A stretch of 64,000 bases of DNA, taken from positions 286,110 to 350,109 of the forward strand of contig NZ_JAFA01000004.1 in assembly GCF_000519185.1 (NCBI RefSeq). Direction: 5' to 3'. Below the pieces are notes generated by a model. The model saw nothing but the letters and a program-made list of their open reading frames with translations. It did no database searches and was not told the DNA's origin. The position numbers were made by a program, and so were the translations under genes. The stretch comes from Paraburkholderia nodosa DSM 21604. Lineage in GTDB: Bacteria; Pseudomonadota; Gammaproteobacteria; Burkholderiales; Burkholderiaceae. Below are positions 9,794-20,202 of this stretch, piece after piece (within the stretch, counting starts at the first letter, position 1; each line of letters begins with the position of its first letter).

Positions 9794-10542
9794 ATCAACT
9801 GGATCTGAACAATCGCGTGATGGTCGTGACGGGCGGCGCGCGCGGTCTGGGTTATGCCGTGGCGCAGCGGGCACTGCGCTCGGGAGCGGCGGTCGCGCTC
9901 TGGGACATCGACGCCGAACGGCTCGAACGCGCGCGCACCGAGTTGGCGGAGTTGGGCAACGTCTCGGTGGTGAAGGTCGAATTGACCGACGAAGCCTCGG
10001 TCGAGGCAGCCGCACAGCAAACCGTGAAAACGCACGGCGCGATTCACGCACTCGTGAACAGCGCGGGCATTACGGGCGGCAATGGCCTCACGTGGGAGTT
10101 GCCCGTGGACGTGTGGCGCCGCGTGATCGAAGTGAATCTGATCGGCAGCTACCTGACCTGCCGCGCCGTGGTGCCGCGCATGATCGAGCAAGGCTACGGG
10201 CGCATCGTCAATATCGCCTCCGTGGCGGGCAAGGAAGGCAATCCGAATGCTTCGCACTACAGTGCATCGAAGGCCGGGCTCATCGGCCTGACCAAGTCGC
10301 TCGGCAAGGAGCTTGCCACGAAGGGCGTGCTCGTCAACGCCGTGACGCCGGCGGCGGCCAAGACCGAGATCTTCGATTCGATGTCGCAGCAGCATATCGA
10401 CTACATGCTCGCGAAGATCCCGATGAACCGCTTCCTGATGCCGGACGAGGCGGCTTCGATGATCGTGTGGCTCACGACGGAAGACTGCGCGTTCAGTACC
10501 GGCTCGGTGTTCGATCTTTCGGGCGGGCGCGCGACGTACTGA
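9790..10542 (+). CDS. SDR: 2-keto-3-deoxy-L-rhamnonate 4-dehydrogenase
   Basis: A 250-residue short-chain dehydrogenase with the cofactor motif TGGARGLG (residues about 14-21), NSAG, and the catalytic pair YSASK. The acidic residue after strand 2 (LWDID) indicates NAD rather than NADP. It overlaps the FAH hydrolase gene by four bases. In the diketo-hydrolase version of the pathway this enzyme oxidises 2-keto-3-deoxy-L-rhamnonate at C4 before hydrolysis. The assignment to this step rests on the gene order and on the separate, well-matched L-rhamnose 1-dehydrogenase at 13266. Confidence 0.82.
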   Translation: MNQLDLNNRVMVVTGGARGLGYAVAQRALRSGAAVALWDIDAERLERARTELAELGNVSVVKVELTDEASVEAAAQQTVKTHGAIHALVNSAGITGGNGLTWELPVDVWRRVIEVNLIGSYLTCRAVVPRMIEQGYGRIVNIASVAGKEGNPNASHYSASKAGLIGLTKSLGKELATKGVLVNAVTPAAAKTEIFDSMSQQHIDYMLAKIPMNRFLMPDEAASMIVWLTTEDCAFSTGSVFDLSGGRATY

Positions 10543-10638
10543 GGCGGGAAGCACGACCCGCGCGCATCGGCCGGACAGCGCGCGCGGGATCACGATAACG
10601 GCGCGGTGGTAATAGAAGAGCGCCGACAGGAGACATCG

Positions 10639-12009
10639 ATGTCGATCGAGGCACCTACCCTGGAACCTGAGCTGGCACCTATGCTGGCAGAAGCCGCGGG
10701 CCGCAAGGCCATGCGCCGCCTCTTGCCTTTCCTGCTCTTGATGTACGTGCTCGCGTTTCTCGACCGCGCGAACATCGGCTTCGCGCAAAAGGCGCTGTTG
10801 CACGATACGGGTCTTTCGGACGCGGCATTCGCGTTCGGCGCGGGCGTGTTCTTTGTCGGCTACGCGCTCTTCGAAGTGCCGAGCAATCTCGCGCTGCACC
10901 GCGTGGGCGCGCGGATCTGGATGTGCCGCATCATGGTCACGTGGGGCTTGATTTCCGCGGCGATGGCGTGGGTCCAGTCGCCCACTTCGTTCTATGTGCT
11001 GCGCTTCCTGCTGGGCGTGGCCGAAGCGGGTTTCTTCCCCGGCATCATCTATTACCTCACGCAGTGGTTTCCGCAGTCCTCGCGGGCGCGCGCCATCGGC
11101 GTGTTCTATTTCGGCGCGCCGTTGGCGTTCATCTTCGGCGGCCCGTTGTCAGGACTTCTGCTCGAGATGCACGGCACCTTCGGGCTGGCGGGCTGGAAGT
11201 GGCTCTTTCTCGTGGAAGGGAGCCTGGCCTCGGCCGTGGGCGTGTGGGCCTTCTGGTACCTCGTCGACAAGCCCGAGGACGCGCGCTGGCTCTCCCCCGA
11301 CGAGCGCCGCGCGCTCACCGGCGCGATCCAGCTCGACGCGCGTGAAGCTGCCGCACACGGCCCGCGCGATGCGCTCGCGGCATTGCTCGACCGCCGCGTG
11401 CTTGCCTATGCCGGCATCTATGCGCTGATCCAGATGAGCGTGTACGGCGTGATCTTCTTTCTGCCGCAACAGGTGGCCTCGCTCGTGGGCGCATCCGTGG
11501 GCTTGAAGGTGGGCCTGCTCGCGGCCGTGCCCTGGCTGTGCGCCGTGGCGCTCACGTGGATCGTGCCGCGCCGTGCGGACCGCCTCGGAGGCCATCGCGC
11601 ATGGGCTGCGCGCCTGCTCGTGATGTCGGGTGTCGGCATCGCCGTCTCGGGCCTGGCGGGAGGCCTTGGCGGCAGCGCGGGCGCGATCGTCGCGATGCTC
11701 GGCCTGTGCTGCGCGGCGAGCGGCTTCATCGCGGCGCAGCCGCTCTTCTGGACCTTCCCGGCGCGCGATCTCGCGGGCGCGGCCTCGGCCAGCGGCATTG
11801 CGCTCATCAATTCGCTCGGCGGTCTGGGCGGCTTCGTCGCGCCGCTGCTGCGCGCCGCCGCCGACCGTAACTTTGCTTCCCACGCGGCGGGCCTCGAACT
11901 GCTCGGCCTTGCGAGCATTGCCGCCGCGCTGCTCATTCTTGTCGTCGCGCCGCGCGCCGTGACGCCGACGGCTCGCTCGTTCGAGCCGCCCGTGCGGCGC
12001 GCGCGCTAA
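10639..12009 (+). CDS. MFS transporter, anion:cation symporter (ACS) type
   Basis: A 456-residue protein with 12 predicted membrane segments. The motif FLDRANIGFAQ after the first helix and the GVAEAGFFPGIIYYLTQWFP segment are typical of the ACS/phthalate permease branch, which moves sugar acids such as glucarate and galactonate. Within this cluster it is likely to import L-rhamnonate or a related acid or L-rhamnose itself. The ATG at 10639 has CAGGAGAC in front; a longer frame from 10606 lacks such a site. The dehydratase gene follows after 24 bases. Confidence 0.85.
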   Translation: MSIEAPTLEPELAPMLAEAAGRKAMRRLLPFLLLMYVLAFLDRANIGFAQKALLHDTGLSDAAFAFGAGVFFVGYALFEVPSNLALHRVGARIWMCRIMVTWGLISAAMAWVQSPTSFYVLRFLLGVAEAGFFPGIIYYLTQWFPQSSRARAIGVFYFGAPLAFIFGGPLSGLLLEMHGTFGLAGWKWLFLVEGSLASAVGVWAFWYLVDKPEDARWLSPDERRALTGAIQLDAREAAAHGPRDALAALLDRRVLAYAGIYALIQMSVYGVIFFLPQQVASLVGASVGLKVGLLAAVPWLCAVALTWIVPRRADRLGGHRAWAARLLVMSGVGIAVSGLAGGLGGSAGAIVAMLGLCCAASGFIAAQPLFWTFPARDLAGAASASGIALINSLGGLGGFVAPLLRAAADRNFASHAAGLELLGLASIAAALLILVVAPRAVTPTARSFEPPVRRAR

Positions 12010-12033
12010 TCCTTTACCCAGGAGCTACGTAAC

Positions 12034-13212
12034 ATGGCCATGCCAACCATCAAACACGTGCGAGCCTTCACCGTGCGCGGCGGCGGCGCCGACTATCACG
12101 ATCAACCCGACGGCCACTGGATCGACGACCATATTTCCACGCCGATGGCGCGCTATCCCGAGTATCGCCAGAGCCGCCGCTCGTTCGGCATCGACGTGCT
12201 CGGCACGCTCGTCGTGGAGGTGGAGGCGAGCGACGGTACCGTGGGTTTTGCCGTGACCACGGGCGGCGAGATTGGTGCGTTCATCGTCGAGAAGCATCTC
12301 GCGCGCTTTCTCGAAGGGCAGCGTGTGACCGACATCGAGAAGATGTGGGATCAGATGTACTACGCCACGCTCTACTACGGCCGCAAGGGTGTCGTGCTCA
12401 ACACCATCTCGGGCGTCGATCTCGCGCTGTGGGACCTGCTCGGGCAGATCCGCAAGGAACCGGTGTATCAGCTGCTCGGCGGCCCCGTGCGCGACGAGCT
12501 GATGTTCTACGCCACCGGCGCGCGCCCCGATCTCGCGAAGGAAATGGGCTTCATCGGCGGCAAGCTGCCGCTGCTGCATGGTCCGGCCGAAGGTGAGGAG
12601 GGCCTCAGAAAGAACATCGAACTGCTCGCCACGATGCGCGAGCGCGTGGGCGACGACTTCTGGCTCATGTACGACTGCTGGATGAGCCTCGACGTGCGCT
12701 ATGCCACGCGCCTCGCCCAGGCCGCGAAAGAGTACGACCTCAAGTGGATCGAGGAATGCCTGCCGCCCGACGACTACTGGGGCTATGCCGAACTGCGCCG
12801 CAACGTGCCGCGCGGCATGATGGTTTCTACCGGCGAGCACGAGGCCACGCGCTGGGGCTTTCGCATGCTGCTGGAAATGGGCTGCTGCGACCTGATCCAG
12901 CCCGACGTGAACTGGTGCGGCGGCATGACCGAACTCATCAAGATCTCGGCGCTCGCCGACGCGCACAACGTGCTGGTCGTGCCGCACGGCTCCTCGGTGT
13001 ACAGCTACCACTTCGTCGTGACGCGCCATAACTCGCCGTTCGCGGAATTTCTCATGATGGCGCCGAAGGCCGACAAGGTGGTGCCGATGTTCACGCCGCT
13101 GCTGCTCGACGAACCGGTGCCGGTGAAAGGACGGCTCAAGGTGCCGGACGCGCCGGGCTTCGGCGTGCGGCTCAATCCGGACTGCAAACTTTCGCGGCCA
13201 TACACGCACTGA
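12034..13212 (+). CDS. rhmD: L-rhamnonate dehydratase (enolase superfamily)
   Basis: A 392-residue mandelate-racemase-type enzyme dehydrating L-rhamnonate to 2-keto-3-deoxy-L-rhamnonate. Several blocks match E. coli RhmD as I remember it: GGDYHDQ-like near the start ([18 protein letters not shown]), [39 protein letters not shown] and FSEFLM-like [10 protein letters not shown]. These blocks include the metal ligands and the catalytic His of the barrel. The match is to rhamnonate, not fuconate, dehydratases, and this sets the substrate of the whole cluster. Confidence 0.92.
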   Translation: MAMPTIKHVRAFTVRGGGADYHDQPDGHWIDDHISTPMARYPEYRQSRRSFGIDVLGTLVVEVEASDGTVGFAVTTGGEIGAFIVEKHLARFLEGQRVTDIEKMWDQMYYATLYYGRKGVVLNTISGVDLALWDLLGQIRKEPVYQLLGGPVRDELMFYATGARPDLAKEMGFIGGKLPLLHGPAEGEEGLRKNIELLATMRERVGDDFWLMYDCWMSLDVRYATRLAQAAKEYDLKWIEECLPPDDYWGYAELRRNVPRGMMVSTGEHEATRWGFRMLLEMGCCDLIQPDVNWCGGMTELIKISALADAHNVLVVPHGSSVYSYHFVVTRHNSPFAEFLMMAPKADKVVPMFTPLLLDEPVPVKGRLKVPDAPGFGVRLNPDCKLSRPYTH

Positions 13213-13265
13213 GCGCGCCGAACGCGCACCAATCGAGGCTCATCACAAGCGACGAGGAGAAACAC

Positions 13266-14048
13266 GTGCTGCTCAAGGACAAGGTGGTGATCGTCACCGG
13301 CGGTTCGCGCGGTATTGGCCGCGCCATTGCGATTGCGAGCGCCCGCGAGGGCGCCGATATCGCGATCAACTACTGGGGTGACAACGACGCCTCGTACGGC
13401 CGCCGCTCGGCGATCGACGAGGTGCTGGACGAGATCGAGCGGCTAGGGCGCCGCGCGATCGCGCTGGAAGGCAACGTGGCCGCGCCGCAAACGGGCGTGG
13501 ATCTCGTGCGCCAGACGGTGGAGCGCTTCGGCAAGGTCGATGTGCTCGCCAGCAATGCGGGTATCTGCCCGTTCCACTCGTTTCTCGACATGCCGCCCGC
13601 CGTGCTCGAACGCACGATAGGCGTGAACCTGAACGGCGCGTTCTACGTGACCCAGGCCGTTGCGCGGCAAATGAAGGAGCAGGGCACGGGCGGCGCGATC
13701 GTGGCGACGAGTTCGATCAGCGCGCTCGTGGGCGGCGGCATGCAGACGCACTACACGCCCACCAAGGCCGGCGTGCATTCGCTCATGCAGTCGTGCGCGA
13801 TTGCGCTTGGGCCCTATGGCATACGCTGCAATTCGGTGATGCCGGGCACCATCGCCACCGACCTGAACGCCGAAGACCTGAGCGACGAAGGCAAGCGCGC
13901 CTACTTCGAAAAGCGTATTCCGCTCGGGCGGCTGGGCGCGCCCGAAGACGTGGCCGAATGCGTGGTGTTTCTCGCCTCGGACCGCGCGCGCTACGTGACG
14001 GGTGCCGCGCTGCTCGTGGACGGCGGGCTATTCGTGAATCTGCAGTGA
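13266..14048 (+). CDS. L-rhamnose 1-dehydrogenase (SDR)
   Basis: A 260-residue short-chain dehydrogenase oxidising L-rhamnose to L-rhamnono-lactone. TGGSRGIGRA is the cofactor motif. SNAGICPFHSFLDM and SSISALVGGGMQTHYTPTKAG contain the Ser-Tyr-Lys triad, and the C-terminus ends VTGAALLVDGGLFVNLQ. These blocks are those of the characterised Sphingomonas/Azotobacter L-rhamnose dehydrogenases (from memory). It starts with GTG after a clear GAGGAG. It ends 17 bases from the convergent LysR gene. Confidence 0.9.
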   Translation: MLLKDKVVIVTGGSRGIGRAIAIASAREGADIAINYWGDNDASYGRRSAIDEVLDEIERLGRRAIALEGNVAAPQTGVDLVRQTVERFGKVDVLASNAGICPFHSFLDMPPAVLERTIGVNLNGAFYVTQAVARQMKEQGTGGAIVATSSISALVGGGMQTHYTPTKAGVHSLMQSCAIALGPYGIRCNSVMPGTIATDLNAEDLSDEGKRAYFEKRIPLGRLGAPEDVAECVVFLASDRARYVTGAALLVDGGLFVNLQ

Positions 14049-14065
14049 GCCATGGGCCACGCGTT

Positions 14066-15058
14066 TCAATGAGGAGCGAGCACGGCCGCGTGCGAACCAT
14101 CGTGAGCGATATCGTCCATCTTGAAGGGCTGCGAAAAGCGCCGCAGCAAGCCGACGAAATGCTCGGCGGGCTCGGCAAGCGGCTCGTTCTTGCGCGTGAG
14201 CACGCCGTAGCCCGGCAGGCTCTTGCCGATTTCGAGCGGCAGCACGACGAGCAGCTTGCCGCGCACATGGTCGCGCACGACCGGCTCGGGCAGCATGGCC
14301 ACGGCGTCGAAGCTTTCGAGCAGTTGCAGCGTGGCGAAGATCGAGGCCGACTCGGTGAGATTGGCGGGCGTGCCGAGACCGGCGCGCGCGAGTTCGCCTT
14401 CGAACAACTCGCGCGCGGGACTCGTGATGGGCTGCGCCACCCATGGCCAGTTCATCAGTTCCGCGAGCGTGACCTGTTCGCGCCGCGCAAGCGGATGGCG
14501 CGCGCGCACCACCAGCACGAGGGTTTCCCGCGCGATCGGCTCGAAGCTGAAATCGTTGTGCTGCAGCGGCGTGGTGAGGCGCCCGAGGGCGAGATCGACT
14601 TCGCGGCGATGCAGCAACTGCACGACCTGGTCGCTCGTTTCGCCGAGGATGCGCACGTGCAGCAGCGGCCGTTCGGTCTTGAGCGTGGCGACGGCTTGCG
14701 CGAGCAAGTCGGGCGCGGCGCCCATGATCGCGCCCACGGTGAGCTGGCCGTGACCGCCGCGACGCTTCACGTCGAGGTCTTCGGCAAAGCGCGTGAGTTC
14801 GGCGAGCGCGCGGCGCGCGTAGGCGAGCGTGACGACGCCGAGCGCGGTGGGCTGCATGCCGCGCGCGTTGCGCTCGAAGAGCCGGAAGCCGAACGCTTCC
14901 TCGATGTCGCTCAGCATGCGGCTCGCGCTGGGCTGGGCCACGTTGATGGCGTCGGCGGCCTGATGAACGTTGCGCGCGTCGTCGAGCGCGACGAGCAGGG
15001 CAAGGTGCTTGAATCTGAGCCGGTTGACGAGTGCGACGACGGAAGTGTGATGGTTCAT
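14066..15058 (-). CDS. LysR-family regulator of the rhamnose cluster
   Basis: A LysR-type regulator of about 330 residues. The N-terminal helix-turn-helix includes LRFKHLALLVALDDARNVHQAADAINVAQPSASRML. The rest is the periplasmic-binding-like effector domain, which has the GbpR-type pattern GQLTVGAIMGAAPDLL. An in-frame ATG at 15079 adds seven residues and has GGGA upstream. I prefer 15058 because the conserved promoter block (15063-15113) would otherwise lie partly in the coding region. It is transcribed away from the mutarotase-lactonase-ABC operon. Control of both rhamnose operons is inferred from the shared boxes. Confidence 0.85.
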   Translation of the reverse strand: MNHHTSVVALVNRLRFKHLALLVALDDARNVHQAADAINVAQPSASRMLSDIEEAFGFRLFERNARGMQPTALGVVTLAYARRALAELTRFAEDLDVKRRGGHGQLTVGAIMGAAPDLLAQAVATLKTERPLLHVRILGETSDQVVQLLHRREVDLALGRLTTPLQHNDFSFEPIARETLVLVVRARHPLARREQVTLAELMNWPWVAQPITSPARELFEGELARAGLGTPANLTESASIFATLQLLESFDAVAMLPEPVVRDHVRGKLLVVLPLEIGKSLPGYGVLTRKNEPLAEPAEHFVGLLRRFSQPFKMDDIAHDGSHAAVLAPH

Positions 15059-15062
15059 GGAG

Positions 15063-15129
15063 CGATCCGGTTTGTGCATCGCCCGATCCCAACATCGGAT
15101 TGGTTGGCTATCGATGCGGGAATTATAGT
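15063..15129 (+). promoter_or_regulatory. divergent LysR/mutarotase promoter with putative LysR box
   Basis: CGATCCGGTTT (15063-15073) and CGGATTGGTTGGCTATCG (15096-15113) repeat the arrangement at 8826-8876. The second block matches in 16 of 18 positions and the spacing is identical. A possible promoter towards the mutarotase is TTGGTT (15100-15105), 18 bases, TATAGT (15124-15129). Confidence 0.65.
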
Positions 15130-15282
15130 CGGATCACAACGCAGCTAACCACGTAAAAAACGCGTGCCCTTTAGCCCCTTTGGGCCGCCGCGAAGCCAGG
15201 GCAAATACCGAGGCAACGCGTGCCCCTGGTCACAAAAGCGGCATAAGCGCACGACGTAACAAGGCTGGACGGAGACACGATC

Positions 15283-15597
15283 ATGGAGACAATGGCGTTT
15301 CGCATGCAGCTCGATCCCGGCAAGCGGGACGAATACGAGCGGCGTCACCGCCAAATCTGGCCCGAGCTGGCGAGCGCGCTGCGCGATGCGGGCGTCGAAA
15401 ATTACCGCATCTTTCTCGACGAAGCGACGCATCACCTCTTTGCCGTGCTCGAACGCCGCGACGATCACACCATGGACGCGCTGCCCGAGCTGCCCATCAT
15501 GCGCAAATGGTGGGATTGCATGGCCGACATCATGCAGACGGATGCACACAACGTGCCGCTGCAACAGCCGCTCGTGCAGGTCTTTCATTTGCCTTGA
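15283..15597 (+). CDS. rhaM: L-rhamnose mutarotase
   Basis: A 104-residue protein, the same length as E. coli RhaM. It interconverts the alpha and beta anomers of L-rhamnose. The family pattern is clear: AFRMQLDPGKRDEYERRH, IWPELASAL, NYRIFLDE, LFAVLE, MRKWWDCMADIM and a C-terminal VFHLP. GGAG lies eight bases before the ATG at 15283. It is first in the operon that continues with the lactonase and the ABC importer, fitting a role just after sugar entry. Confidence 0.95.
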   Translation: METMAFRMQLDPGKRDEYERRHRQIWPELASALRDAGVENYRIFLDEATHHLFAVLERRDDHTMDALPELPIMRKWWDCMADIMQTDAHNVPLQQPLVQVFHLP

Positions 15598-15617
15598 GCT
15601 CACGCGAGGAACATGCC

Positions 15618-16523
15618 ATGCAGGTCGTCGATCCGCACGTCCACTTCTGGAATCTCGATACGCATCACTACCCGTGGCTCGCGAATCCGGGCACGTCATT
15701 CGTCGGTGACGCGCGCGAACTCAAGCACAACTATCTGCCCGCCGACTTGTTGCGCGAGGCCGGCGACATCGACGTGCTCAAGGTCGTACACGTCGAAGCA
15801 AACCACGATCCGGACGATCCGGTGGAGGAAACGCGCTGGCTGGAAGGGCTCGCAGACATTGCCGCGAACGCGGGGGAGGCGCATGCGTGGCCCGACGCGA
15901 TCGTCGCGGCCTGCGATCTCAGCTCGTCCAATGCGCCCGCGGTGCTGGAGGCGCATGCGGCGTTTGCGCGTACGCGCGGCATTCGCCAGATTCTCAACGT
16001 TCACGAGAACAAGCTCTACGACTACGTGGGGCGGCATTACATGCGAGAGGCCACGTGGCGCGAGAACTTCGCGCTGCTGGAGAAGCACGGTCTTTCGTTC
16101 GACCTGCAGCTTTATCCCTCGCAGATGGAGGAGGCCGCCGCACTCGCGCGTATGCATCCCGGCATTCAGCTCGTGATCAACCACGCGGGCATGTTCGTCG
16201 ACCGCAACAGCGTGGCGGGCTACCGCGCATGGCGCGACGGCCTGCGCCTGCTCGCGGCATGCCCGAACGTGGCCGTGAAGATCAGCGGACTGGCGATGTT
16301 CGATCACGCGTGGAGCGTCGAAAGCCTGCGCCCATATGTACTGGAAACGATCGACGCATTCGGCGCGGACCGCGCGATGTTCGCCTCGAACTTTCCGGTC
16401 GACCGCCTGTTCGGCAGCTATTCGAAGCTTTGGCATGCGTACGCGTCGATCGTGAGCGGCGCGAGCGAGAGCGAACACATGGCGCTATTTCGCGGCAACG
16501 CGGAACGTATCTACCGCATTTGA
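15618..16523 (+). CDS. L-rhamnono-lactonase, amidohydrolase family
   Basis: A 301-residue TIM-barrel metal hydrolase of the COG3618 group. It begins [18 protein letters not shown], with the HxH metal motif. It continues with HVEAN, NHAGMF and the C-terminal [15 protein letters not shown], all typical of sugar lactonases such as L-fuconolactonase. Here it should open L-rhamnono-lactone to L-rhamnonate, the step between the 1-dehydrogenase and RhmD. AGGAAC precedes the ATG. It lies 20 bases after rhaM and 28 before the ABC ATPase. Confidence 0.87.
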   Translation: MQVVDPHVHFWNLDTHHYPWLANPGTSFVGDARELKHNYLPADLLREAGDIDVLKVVHVEANHDPDDPVEETRWLEGLADIAANAGEAHAWPDAIVAACDLSSSNAPAVLEAHAAFARTRGIRQILNVHENKLYDYVGRHYMREATWRENFALLEKHGLSFDLQLYPSQMEEAAALARMHPGIQLVINHAGMFVDRNSVAGYRAWRDGLRLLAACPNVAVKISGLAMFDHAWSVESLRPYVLETIDAFGADRAMFASNFPVDRLFGSYSKLWHAYASIVSGASESEHMALFRGNAERIYRI

Positions 16524-16551
16524 GCGTGCGCGCAACGACATGGAGACAGGC

Positions 16552-18093
16552 GTGGAAGCAGAAGCAAAAATCAGGGCCGATGACACTCCGCGGCTCGAAC
16601 TGCGTAACGCGAGCAAGTCGTTCGGGCGCGTGCGCGCGCTCATCGACGGCAGCTTGAGGCTCATGCCCGGCGAGGTGCACGCGCTGCTCGGCGAAAACGG
16701 CGCGGGCAAGTCGACGCTCGTGAAGATCCTCGCGGGCGTGTATCAGCCCGATGGCGGCGAAATGCGCATCGACGGCGTGGAGCGCGAGTTCGCGACGCCC
16801 GCCCAGGCGCGCGACGCCGGTATCGCGGTAATTTATCAGGAGCCCACACTGTTCTTCGATCTTTCGATTGCGGAGAACATCTACATGGGGCGTCAGCCCG
16901 TGGATCGCGTGGGCCGCATCGACTACGACACGATGCATCGCGAGGTCGCGGCCCTGCTCCAGTCGCTCGGCGTCGAACTGAAGCCCGAGCGGCTCGTGCG
17001 CGGCCTTTCGATTGCGGACCAGCAGGTGATCGAAATTGCGAAGGCGCTGTCGCTCAACGCGAACGTGCTCATCATGGACGAGCCCACGGCCGCACTCTCG
17101 CTGCCCGAGGTCGAGCGGCTCTTCACGATCGCGCGCACGCTGCGCGACCGCGGCGTGGCGATTCTCTTCATCACGCACCGGCTCGAAGAAGTCTTCGCGC
17201 TCACGCAGCACGTGACGATCATGCGCGACGGCGCCAAGGTGTTCGACGCGCCCACGGCCACGCTCAAGACCCAGGACATCGTCGCGAAGATGGTGGGGCG
17301 CGACCTCGCCACGTTCTACCCGAAGGCGGACATGCAACCGGGCGAAGTCATGCTGCGCGTGCGCGGCCTCACGCGTCGCGGCGTATTCAAGGACATTTCG
17401 TTAGACGTGCGCGCGGGTGAGATCGTCGCGCTCGCGGGACTCGTGGGCGCGGGGCGAAGCGAGGTGGCGCGCGCGATATTCGGCATCGATCCGTGCGACG
17501 CGGGGCAGGTTCAGATCGCGGGCAAGCCGCTGGCGTCCGGCATGCCCGCTGCCGCCGTGAAGGCAGGCCTCGCGCTCGTGCCCGAGGACCGGCGTCAGCA
17601 AGGTCTCGCGCTCGAACTGAGCATTGCGCGCAACGCCTCGCTCACGGTGCTCGGGCGACTCGTGCGCTTCGGCCTCATTTCCACGGGGCGCGAAGTGCAG
17701 CTGGCCGGGCAGTGGGGCAAGCGCCTGCGCCTGAAGGCGAGCGATCTGAACGCGCCGGTGGGCACGCTATCGGGCGGCAACCAGCAGAAGGTGGTGCTCG
17801 GCAAGTGGCTCGCCACCGGGCCGAAGGTGCTCATCATCGACGAACCGACGCGCGGCATTGACGTGGGCGCGAAGGCCGAAGTCTACGGCGCGCTCGCGGA
17901 ACTCGTGAAAGAGGGCATGGCCGTGCTGATGATTTCGAGCGAACTCCCCGAAGTGATCGGCATGGCCGACCGCGTGCTCGTCATGCACGAAGGCCGCATC
18001 ACCGCCGACATCGCCCGTGCCGACGCCAACGAAGAGCGCATCATGAGCGCCGCGCTCGGCGAAACCAACATTCATCTGGGGCACGCCGCATGA
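16552..18093 (+). CDS. rhaT: rhamnose ABC importer, double ATPase subunit
   Basis: A 513-residue tandem ATP-binding protein of the CUT2 sugar importer family. The first domain has Walker [10 protein letters not shown], signature LSIADQQ and Walker [12 protein letters not shown]. The second has a degenerate Walker A (GLVGAGRSE), signature [15 protein letters not shown] and Walker [16 protein letters not shown] at 16552 is preferred because GGAGA stands five bases before it; the in-frame ATG at 16540 has no ribosome site. It overlaps the next permease gene (ATGATG). Confidence 0.9.
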   Translation: MEAEAKIRADDTPRLELRNASKSFGRVRALIDGSLRLMPGEVHALLGENGAGKSTLVKILAGVYQPDGGEMRIDGVEREFATPAQARDAGIAVIYQEPTLFFDLSIAENIYMGRQPVDRVGRIDYDTMHREVAALLQSLGVELKPERLVRGLSIADQQVIEIAKALSLNANVLIMDEPTAALSLPEVERLFTIARTLRDRGVAILFITHRLEEVFALTQHVTIMRDGAKVFDAPTATLKTQDIVAKMVGRDLATFYPKADMQPGEVMLRVRGLTRRGVFKDISLDVRAGEIVALAGLVGAGRSEVARAIFGIDPCDAGQVQIAGKPLASGMPAAAVKAGLALVPEDRRQQGLALELSIARNASLTVLGRLVRFGLISTGREVQLAGQWGKRLRLKASDLNAPVGTLSGGNQQKVVLGKWLATGPKVLIIDEPTRGIDVGAKAEVYGALAELVKEGMAVLMISSELPEVIGMADRVLVMHEGRITADIARADANEERIMSAALGETNIHLGHAA

Positions 18094-19145
18094 TGCGCCA
18101 TTCCACTTCTCCTCATCCCCTGCACGGCGGCGAGCCGCGCCCGCAGCGGCGCAACGCGGGGGCGTTGGCCGAAGCGCTGGCGCGCAGCCGCGAGACCACG
18201 CTTTTCGTGGTGCTGCTGCTGATCGTGGGCGGCACGGCGCTCGCGCGGCCGCAATTCCTCAACCTGCAGAATCTGCGCGATGTGCTGCTCAACGTCTCCA
18301 TCGTGAGCTTGCTCACGGCGGGCATGACGATCGTGATCCTGATGCGCCATATCGATCTTTCGATCGGTTCGACGGTCGGCATCAGCGCCTATGGCGTGGG
18401 CAGTCTCTACGTGGCGTTCCCGCACATGCCCGTGCTCGTGGCGCTGGTCGCGGGGCTCGCCATCGGACTCGTGGCGGGCGCGATCAACGCGCTGCTCGTG
18501 GCCGTGGGGCGCGTGCCGTCGCTCGTCGCGACGCTCTCGACGCTCTACATCTTCCGCGGCGCCGACTACGCGTGGGTGCATGGCGGCCAGATCAACGCCA
18601 CGAGCCTGCCCGACGCGTTTTCACGGCTCGCCACAGGCACGGTGCTCGGCATTCCGGTGCTGGCGCTCATTGCGATCGTGCTGCTTGCCGCGCTCTCCGT
18701 GTATCTCAAGCAGTTCCGGCCGGGCCGCGAGTACTACGCGATCGGCTCGAACCCGGAAGCGGCGCGCCTTGCCGGCATCAACGTGGAGCGCCGCGTCGCG
18801 ACGGGCTTCTTGATCAGCGGCGCGATTGCGGGCCTGGCGGGCGCGCTGTGGCTCGCGCGCTTCGGCACCGTGGACGCGAGCACCGCGAAGGGCATCGAGC
18901 TACAGGTGGTCGCGGCCGCCGTGGTCGGCAGCGTGGCGATCACGGGCGGCGTGGGCACGATACTCGGCGCGACGCTCGGTGCGCTCGTGCTGGGCGTGAT
19001 CAGCATCGCGCTCGTGGTGCTGCACGTCTCGCCGTTCTGGGAACAGGCGATTCAAGGCGCGCTGATCGTGGCCGCCATCGCCGCCGATACGCTGCTCGCC
19101 CGCTCCGTGGCAAAACGCATGATGAGGAAACGCGACCATGGCTAA
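18090..19145 (+). CDS. rhaP: rhamnose ABC importer permease 1
   Basis: A 351-residue CUT2 permease with 8-10 hydrophobic helices. It shows the RbsC/AraH-like blocks [52 protein letters not shown] and [27 protein letters not shown]. Its start overlaps the ATPase stop, and its end overlaps the second permease by eight bases, so the subunits are translationally linked. It pairs with the next permease as a heterodimer. Confidence 0.9.
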   Translation: MMRHSTSPHPLHGGEPRPQRRNAGALAEALARSRETTLFVVLLLIVGGTALARPQFLNLQNLRDVLLNVSIVSLLTAGMTIVILMRHIDLSIGSTVGISAYGVGSLYVAFPHMPVLVALVAGLAIGLVAGAINALLVAVGRVPSLVATLSTLYIFRGADYAWVHGGQINATSLPDAFSRLATGTVLGIPVLALIAIVLLAALSVYLKQFRPGREYYAIGSNPEAARLAGINVERRVATGFLISGAIAGLAGALWLARFGTVDASTAKGIELQVVAAAVVGSVAITGGVGTILGATLGALVLGVISIALVVLHVSPFWEQAIQGALIVAAIAADTLLARSVAKRMMRKRDHG

Positions 19146-20157
19146 GAACGCCCCGAAACCCGACGCCGCGCTGCTCACGCGCAAGCCCGGCTTGCCGCTC
19201 AGCTGGGAAGCGCTGCTTGTCGTCATTCTCATTGCATCGCTGGTGGTGGGGCGCGTGCTCTCGCCCGTGTTCCTCACGGGCGCGAACATCAGCAACGTGC
19301 TTGCGGACCTCACCGAAGTCGCGCTCATGGCCTTGCCGATGACGCTCATCATCGTCGCCGCCGAAATCGATCTTTCGGTGGCCTCGGTGCTCGGCGCTTC
19401 GAGCGCGTTGCTGGGCGTGCTCTGGCACATGGGCTTGCCGATGCCGGTCGCCATGGCGCTCGTGCTCGTGGCGGGCGGCCTCGCGGGCCTCTTCAACGGG
19501 CTCGTGATCGTGAAGCTCAATCTGCCTTCGCTCGCCGTGACGATCGGCACGCTCGCGCTCTTTCGCGGGCTGGCTTACGTGTTGCTCGGCGACCAGGCGA
19601 TTGCCGACTTCCCGCCGGGTTATACGCTCTTCGGCATGAGCAACCTGGGCAGCACGTTTATCCCGTTGCCGTTCCTGATCGTCGCGGCGTGCGCCATCGT
19701 ATTCACGATATGGCTGCAGGCCACGGCGTTCGGCCGCAGCCTCTTCGCGATCGGTGCGAACAGCACGGCCGCTTCGTTCTCGGGCATCGACGTGCCGAAG
19801 ATCAAGCTGCGCCTCTTCGTGCTCTCGGGCGTCATGAGCGCGCTCGCGGGCATCGTCTATACGCTGCGCTTCACGAGCGCGCGCGGCGACAACGGCGAGG
19901 GCTTCGAGCTTTCGGTGATCGCGGCGGTGCTGCTTGGCGGCGTGAGTATTTTCGGCGGGCGCGGGTCGATGTATGGCGTGCTGCTCTCGCTCCTGATCGT
20001 CGGTGTGCTGAAGAACGCGCTCACGCTCGTCGATGTGTCGAGCGAAACGCTCACGATCGTGACCGGGGCGCTGCTGCTGGCTTCGGTGCTGATCCCGAAT
20101 CTCGCCGCGCGCTGGCGCTCGATGCGCGACCGGCGTGCGCTGGCACGGACGGCGTGA
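19138..20157 (+). CDS. rhaQ: rhamnose ABC importer permease 2
   Basis: A 339-residue CUT2 permease. The same landmarks as in the first subunit appear: AAEIDLSVASVLGAS, LNLPSLAVTIGTLALFRG, SLFAIGANSTAASFSGIDVPK and GFELSVIAAVLLGGVSIFGGRGS. Two distinct permease genes beside one tandem ATPase and one binding protein match the rhaSTPQ importer of Rhizobium leguminosarum. The gap to the binding-protein gene is 80 bases. Confidence 0.9.
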   Translation: MAKNAPKPDAALLTRKPGLPLSWEALLVVILIASLVVGRVLSPVFLTGANISNVLADLTEVALMALPMTLIIVAAEIDLSVASVLGASSALLGVLWHMGLPMPVAMALVLVAGGLAGLFNGLVIVKLNLPSLAVTIGTLALFRGLAYVLLGDQAIADFPPGYTLFGMSNLGSTFIPLPFLIVAACAIVFTIWLQATAFGRSLFAIGANSTAASFSGIDVPKIKLRLFVLSGVMSALAGIVYTLRFTSARGDNGEGFELSVIAAVLLGGVSIFGGRGSMYGVLLSLLIVGVLKNALTLVDVSSETLTIVTGALLLASVLIPNLAARWRSMRDRRALARTA

Positions 20158-20202
20158 ACGTGGTGTGAAGAAAGGCAAAGAAGTAAAGAGGCAGTCAATC
20201 AG

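Noticed and set aside
8930..16523. L-fucose (fuconate) pathway as the role of the sugar cluster
   Set aside because: Several enzymes fit both sugars, but RhaM, RhmD and the L-rhamnose 1-dehydrogenase blocks match the rhamnose enzymes specifically.
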